A stretch of DNA of 46,266 nt, taken from assembly GCA_012932865.1 (NCBI GenBank), contig SAXG01000151.1, forward strand, positions 1 through 46,266. Direction: 5' to 3'. The stretch's first letter is position 1; each line of letters starts with the position of its first letter. Below are positions 41,111-46,266 of the stretch, one piece after another. The notes beneath the pieces were generated by a model, which was given only the letters and a program-made list of their open reading frames with translations, was not told where the DNA came from and did no database searches. This DNA is from Amylostereum areolatum (lineage: Eukaryota; Basidiomycota; Agaricomycetes; Russulales; Stereaceae). A program made the position numbers and the translations under genes.

Positions 41111-43042
41111 TTACTTGAGGCGCCTGCACTTGGGGCGATGGATGGGCCAGTGGCTATGATAATGATGAGAAAAGGAGTGGTCAGCAGATGGAGACGAGTT
41201 CCACAGGATACTCACGCTAGCTGGCACGCCTTGTTGCAATATTGAGCACCCCCGCACCCGCGGCAGGTGCTCAAAGGTTTGTCAGCGGGAGAGTTGTGAT
41301 GCTCGCACTGCGGGTGGAAACAAACACGACGGGAGATGAGGTATTCGGACGAAAAGTCCAAAAGGACGGTGGTGCCGAGTTCGATCCAGGCTTCGCGCAA
41401 GAACGTGTAGATGTCGACGACGGCCTGGGAAGCGGCGTCTTGGAGAATGGTGGCCTTTGCTTCATCAAGAGCACAAAGACCGATGTACCACACGCGTTTG
41501 ATCGAGCTACGCAGACATGCATAGTCTGCATCGACGCCTTCAAGCCGGATTCGGCGTGCGAGGGCGACGCACGTGCGGACGAGCATAGTGCACTCATCTG
41601 AAGATGAAGATATACGTAAGAAGTTAGAATGTGTGGACCGGCCTCGGATAACGGAGCGCTTACCAGCGTCGGGGACGATGGTCTTTGAGACGAGGTGGAC
41701 GCCTTGTGCGGCGAACCAGATTAAGTCGAGGCAAGGTGCATCAAGCTTAAGACCTTGTACGCATTCTTGGATTGAGGTTTGCCGACGGAGCGCGTCGCTG
41801 AAAATTGCCTGGCTGATGTGGGTGTAAGCAGAGCTCGCATTGCAGTTGCATCACCTACGTGAGCGTGAGAAGAGCCATCTTCCACACATCCCAGTGGGTT
41901 TCCTCCGTACCGATGCGAGATTGACGCTCGAGGGCTAGCAGGATGGTGGTAGAAATGGAGCGAGGGTCATGTCGCAGGATCCAACGGCAATACGAGTCGG
42001 CGACAGTGACCAGACACAGGAGGTCGTACAGGGCACGGTCTCTGATTTCATCGCATTTGAGGTCGTCGTCGATCCGCTGGATGAAGGCGTGTATACCGAT
42101 GTCCCCAACAATGATGTCCAGGACCGCGGCGCGGATGTCCTCCCTTGAGGTGTGGCTGTAAGCCAATATATTGACTGCATCCACGGCGGCGATCCGTGTC
42201 TCCGCAGAATCGAACGCACACAAGCCCCACAACTTGAGCGATAGCGAGAGAGCGCAGCTGTGACTCCAGCTCAATGACGCGGAGGGAAGGGTAGGGTGGA
42301 CGCTGCTGGCAAGGTTAGTGGAGAACTTGGAGGGAGCTGCTGGAACAGGACGTACCTGTCCTTCTTCAAGAATGCAAGACATCGTAACATGGTCACAATG
42401 GCACGACGAGGCTCCACGCGAGGAGAGGCTAGCCCCACATCGTGGAACCTATCCCAAAGCATTTTGCACACGTTCGGTGCGCGCGAAAGGAGGGACATGG
42501 CGAGCCAGGTGTAGGTGTGATTTCCTGGATTGCTTCGGATAAATAGGGTGCCTTCACTCCAGATGCGAGAGAGTGCGCGAGCAAGAAGAACAGGCCAGAT
42601 CTAGAAACTTTAAGCCTATGGTTTCGGATGAAGCACGGACACGCACATCCTGGTACGTTGTAAAGGCCTGACCAAGGAAAAGATTGTAGATGGCTTCGCA
42701 TAGGTCCAGAGCAGACGACCAGAATGCATCCGCTTGGTCGTGGGTGACGGAGCGGGCGGAGAAGAGATGGCTGAATGCGTGAACGAGACAACCAAGCTCA
42801 TGCCCTTCCGCGTCCATGACCTCAAGACGACCTTCCTTGAGGGTGGCCAACGTCTTGAAGCGTGATATGGCGGCGGGAAAGTCTGCTACCATGGCTTTAT
42901 ACTCTTCCATCCATTGAATCTGGGTGGCGTCGCCGTTCGCAGTGTCGTCGTTAACATCGCCGTCTTCCTTGGGTTGGAGGACGGAGTCCACATTGGACGC
43001 TTCTATAGAGACAAGCGCCGATAGGAAGGGAGCGTCAGCCAT
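41111..43042 (-). CDS. MYND-type zinc-finger protein
   Basis: Six exons (minus): 42647-43042, 42356-42600, 41859-42257, 41664-41812, 41216-41597, 41111-41153; 537 aa. The C-terminal MYND finger has ligands in CFHPQCEHH, CRGCGGAQYCNKACQ and HWPIHRPKC (C-C, C-C, C-C, H-C pattern). The long N-terminal part is helical and repeat-like (FLSALVSIEASNVDSVLQPK, IWPVLLARALSRIWSEGTLF, LWGLCAFDSAETRIAAVDAV), as in the large basidiomycete families of MYND proteins with armadillo-like regions. MYND fingers bind proline-rich peptides; the partner is unknown. The third exon acceptor (42258, CACAG) follows a 98-bp intron and could lie a few codons upstream instead. The start could also be further upstream, since the frame stays open to 43414. 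Confidence 0.8.
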
Positions 43043-43374
43043 GTCCGCAGGATTGAATGGAGAAGGTCGACACGGAGGGACGGAATCGCAGACGTCTTGA
43101 CTTTGATCTCTAAGTGAGATGCCGAAATGGTCTTGTGACCTCGAGAAGGTCGAAAGTGCCCCTTGCGTGACTTCAAGAAGATACAATGCACCCCTTGCGT
43201 GACCTGGGAAGCATCCAGGTCTGGGCTGGAAGGCCGCCTGGCGCAGCCAGGGATAAGGTTGCTGCACATGCTTCGGAGGATGTCGCTTCTGAGTCTCAAG
43301 ATTTGAGGAGAGATTTCTGTGAAAGGTTAAGTTGAGCGTCCGCTGCCCCCCATACCGTTGCATCCCCCCCAACA

Positions 43375-44111
43375 ATGGATTCATCTCACCTGAACAACGC
43401 TTCCATGCTTCCATCGCCCCAAGCAGCCCCCAGCGCGTCTCCCGACCCCTCTACCCTACCCATTTCCCCGGAGTCCTTGGCTCGCACAGGCATCCTGTTC
43501 GCAGAGAATGTGAAGCTCAAGAAGATCGGACACGACTTGGAGAGCGAGCTGCGAATCGCGCGCGAGGAGAGCCACCGCATTGCCTTGGACCTTGCTCTCG
43601 CTCACAAGCTGTACGACACAGCCGAGAAGTTCGGCACCCAAGTCGACGATGACCGTGTCTGGGCGGCGCAAGCCTCTGTGGAGGCCCTTGAGGAGCGCGA
43701 CGAGGCTCTAGATGAGGCGGAAAAGGCGCGCGAGCAAGTTGAAGCGTTGAAGGACGAGCTTGCTAACCTCGACCACAAGCACACTCTGGACGCGCGCGCC
43801 GCTGAGAGGCGCATCACCACGCTCGAGATCGAGAAGGCCTGCCTCTCCGAGCGCTGGGAGGCAGCCCAGGAGGAGCGGGCCGCGATGGCTGCTGCTTGGA
43901 GGGATGAGACCGCTGGCTTGCGCGCCGAAGTTATGGCCTTGAGGCTGCAGTTACATGCTGTCGCAATGGAGCTTGCATCTGCAGCGATCCGGAGGTCAGT
44001 TCTTTGTCAACACATGTGGATCATCGACTGACGTGTACTTACACACTCAGCGTTCGTTCAGTGTCGCGAGTGCCATCTGGTGCCGGGGAAAGCCAGGAAG
44101 CGAGTGACTGA
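43375..44111 (+). CDS. Coiled-coil protein of unknown function
   Basis: Exons 43375-43994 and 44051-44111; intron 56 bp; 226 aa. A Ser/Pro-rich head of about 40 residues is followed by one nearly continuous heptad-patterned helix (residues about 45-205), with sequences such as KLKKIGHDLESELRIAREES, ALEERDEALDEAEKAREQVE and ERRITTLEIEKACLSERWEA. Small hydrophobic residues at a/d positions predict a dimeric coiled coil. The tail SVRSVSRVPSGAGESQEASD is short and polar. I do not recognise an ortholog. Divergent from the MYND gene, with 332 bp between starts. Confidence 0.7.
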
Positions 44112-44613
44112 TCCTCTATTGATCATGGGTTGGTTCGGGTGCATCGGAGCGCGTGTGGGCGGTGTTTCTGTGCAGTGAACCCCTGAGAGGACAGGGGTGG
44201 TTAGGTATTTGTACGAGTACGGTTGGTTAGTTGGTGATTATATGCCTTGTTGGCCTTCTGCGCGGCGTCAGACCTAGCAAATAGAAAGGGAAAATGCACC
44301 TCACACTGAACATGGCTGAGTGATTGTATAAGGAAGGTCGCATGTTTACGCACCAATTTATCACCGCACTGACAATCGCTGAAAGGCGTCTGAAGGGATT
44401 CCATAGCGCAGTTAGTAGACAAGGGGGGCTTAAAGAAAACGGCGCCCGTCGCGGGCTTCTCGACGCACGGTTGGAGAGGAGGTCGAAAACCATTTATTGA
44501 TTTGCAAGTAGAACACTGAGGGCGATGTAGACAGCAAGAGGGTAAGACATGGTCAGAAAGAGATCTATCAACGCGAAGATGGGCAGGGTAACGTCTCCTG
44601 GTGCGTGGTATAT
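44112..44613. other. Intergenic
   Basis: This 502-bp stretch lies after the coiled-coil gene. The minus ORF 44201-44617 has no plausible domain and no coding-like composition. Probably 3' UTR sequence of both neighbours. Confidence 0.4.
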
Positions 44614-45502
44614 TCAAGTGGACCCAGACGGCCCAGGAAGTGATGAGAACGATGTATGAGGGGATGAGAGTGGTGTAAGAGAGGACAAAGATAACGTGGA
44701 AGGGGAAGATGGAGGTGTGGAGGGAGACGCGGTCACGAATGCCTCATAAAAGGTGGAAAGATCAAATGAAACAGGGGTGGGGGATGCGACTGGAATGGCG
44801 GCGGGGGGGTGCGCGGGCGGGAGGAGTTCTCCTCGGTACTGGTCGGATGGCATAGGGGGAAGAAAAAAGGGGTCCCGAGGGGGCAAAGTTGGCAAAGGGA
44901 GTTGGGTCGGAGGGAGGCGTAGCGTGGATGTCTGACCCTGATAGTCCTCCACCTTCGAGAACGCAGTGCTGAATGATATGTGGTCTGCCCATTGCTTCTT
45001 GGCCATCTCGGTAAGCTCGAGCGCCGCGTCTGAGTGCCGCTGCACTCGGAGATGGTTGGTGAGCACCGCCTTTTGTCGGATGATGTGGAAAAAAAAAAAA
45101 AAAATAAGGTCGCTGGCGCACATCCTACGGCAGAGCTCCATGATCAATAGATGCAAAGAGAGTGAGGAGACATACCGTGCGGGTGTGACATTTCAGAGGG
45201 TTCTAGCCTTCCAGGGAGTATAACTTGACCAGATCCTTGACGCGGGGAGGTGGGATAGGATGCCCACGGCTGGCTAGACGGTGGGAAGGTGGTGAGACGA
45301 CGATACCAAACTCAAGCACATTCATGCTTACCCTTGTCATATCCAGATCGGGAGTGGAGAGACGGAGGGTGAAGGGGGAGGAGCATGATATTGGGAGGTA
45401 GCACGGCATGTGGAGATCATGGTTGTCGTCGACGAGAGAAGTGTAAGGTGAGCGAGGGGAAGGGAAGAACAGCCGTACCAAACTGCCCGATTCGAAAGCA
45501 TC
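44614..45502 (-). CDS. Unresolved minus-strand coding area
   Basis: Several stop-free segments look coding, but I could not join them with confidence. 45332-45502 reads DAFESGSLVRLFFPSPRSPY and ends at a good GTAAGC donor. After an intron to about 45275, two frames are open. 44614 to about 45062 reads KAVLTNHLRVQRHSDAALEL and TEMAKKQWADHISFSTAFSK, then a Pro/Ser-rich tail ending SLPGPSGST. A run of 16 Ts (coding strand) at 45090-45105 lies between these parts and could be an intron polypyrimidine tract before the acceptor CGACAAAAG. The segments may belong to one gene or to two. No family recognised. Confidence 0.35.
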
Positions 45503-45923
45503 TTTGCACGAGATCGGAGTTGAAGGCGCCGAAGTGTTAGTCCCGCTTTAGTCCCACTCGGCCTCTTCAACTCTATTCCCGTTGCGCAGAGCCTATCAAC
45601 TTGCGATGATCATGCAACCGCCAGATTGGACATAGATTGGACGTATGCACCCATAAAACCTGGCGAGAAAGTCGAAACAGTGGCGCGAGCCGACCCCTTA
45701 GGCGGGCAAAGTGGTTCACGTACGGCGAATCTAAGTTAAGCTTGTTCACTGTCTTCTTCGTGCAGGTCCCCGTTTTCGCGCAGAATCGGCGTAGGAAACT
45801 GGCCTGGATCGGCAGCTCAGCGTTCAGCTAGTGCGTGCGGCGGCCGCTCTCGCCAAAACACTTGGACGCCCATATAATATAACAAAACGCCATGGTGAGG
45901 GAGAAATTCCCGCGGGCTCATTG

Positions 45924-46266
45924 ATGTCTAACTACGTCCCCCCGACTGCCTCTACCTCTGTTCGACGAGCATGGTGAGTAGTCTTTGATCCTCTGAAAAT
46001 GCTAACCTGACAAGGACCGGCAATAGCGGCTTTCTGGGTCGCGACAAAGTGCGTGGACTCTTAGATGGTAGGTGCCTTCAGGTTGCCTCAGATACTTTGG
46101 ACTGACTGACCTACCCTTCAGAGATGCTTTTACCAAAGCAACGTGATCGAGTAAGTCTTTTGTGTTTGCGCGCTCGCCCTCTTTCAATCTCACTAGCAAA
46201 CTTCATACAGGAGCCGTGAAGCCACGTGTGTATATTATCCCCTCCTGGTCATGTACCCGCAGCTCA
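45924..46266 (+). CDS. 5' end of an unknown gene, cut by the window edge
   Basis: The ATG at 45924 opens exon 45924-45973 (MSNYVPPTASTSVRRA), then intron 45974-46026, exon 46027-46067 (GFLGRDKVRGLLD), intron 46068-46121 and exon 46122-46150 (EMLLPKQRDR). The next acceptor is either 46196, giving QTSYRSREAT in frame, or 46210, which would meet a stop at once; I prefer 46196. The peptide is not one I can assign. All phases fit, so a real gene is likely. Confidence 0.5.

Overview
The window looks like nuclear DNA of a filamentous basidiomycete, most likely an Agaricomycete. Genes lie on both strands at about one per 2 kb. They are split by many very short GT-AG introns, mostly 46-70 bp. The recognisable proteins have Agaricomycete-style architecture: a GPI-anchored PLC-like phosphodiesterase, a MYND-finger protein, a DUF6698-type protein and a Tad1-like LINE remnant. 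Exon structures below were traced by hand. Where I give an aa length, the exon lengths sum to an open frame.

Positions 1-16505 are an ordinary housekeeping block. It holds a partial methyltransferase-like gene, allantoinase (DAL1), myosin regulatory light chain (-), an F-box protein (-), a PLC-like phosphodiesterase, a FAR1-like zinc-finger protein, UTP11, LSB5, mitochondrial seryl-tRNA synthetase (-), RFC4-type clamp-loader subunit and CFD1. The first 2 kb is odd: the methyltransferase and allantoinase genes carry at least eight apparent single-base frame breaks, while I found none in the other traced genes.

Positions 16873-19374 and 34363-36864 are two apparently identical 2502-bp direct copies of one element. 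It starts TC, ends CTAG and sits between a host A and a host T. That is the signature of a Helitron, here non-autonomous. Each copy carries a nested 504-bp element with perfect 22-bp terminal inverted repeats and a perfect 8-bp target duplication (hAT-like MITE), plus a spliced reading frame of unknown function. Between the copies lie an RRM-like protein gene, a large two-RRM RNA-binding protein (-), RPB6, an Hst3/Hst4-type sirtuin (-), a secreted RNase T2 (-) and a 5'-truncated LINE whose RNase H domain is still open.

From 36865 to the end the region is more accessory: a 1.6-kb gene-poor stretch, a DUF6698-type protein (-), a small basic ORFan, a MYND-finger protein (-), a coiled-coil protein, an unresolved minus-strand coding area and the 5' end of an unknown gene. 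No CRISPR array, rRNA or tRNA was seen.
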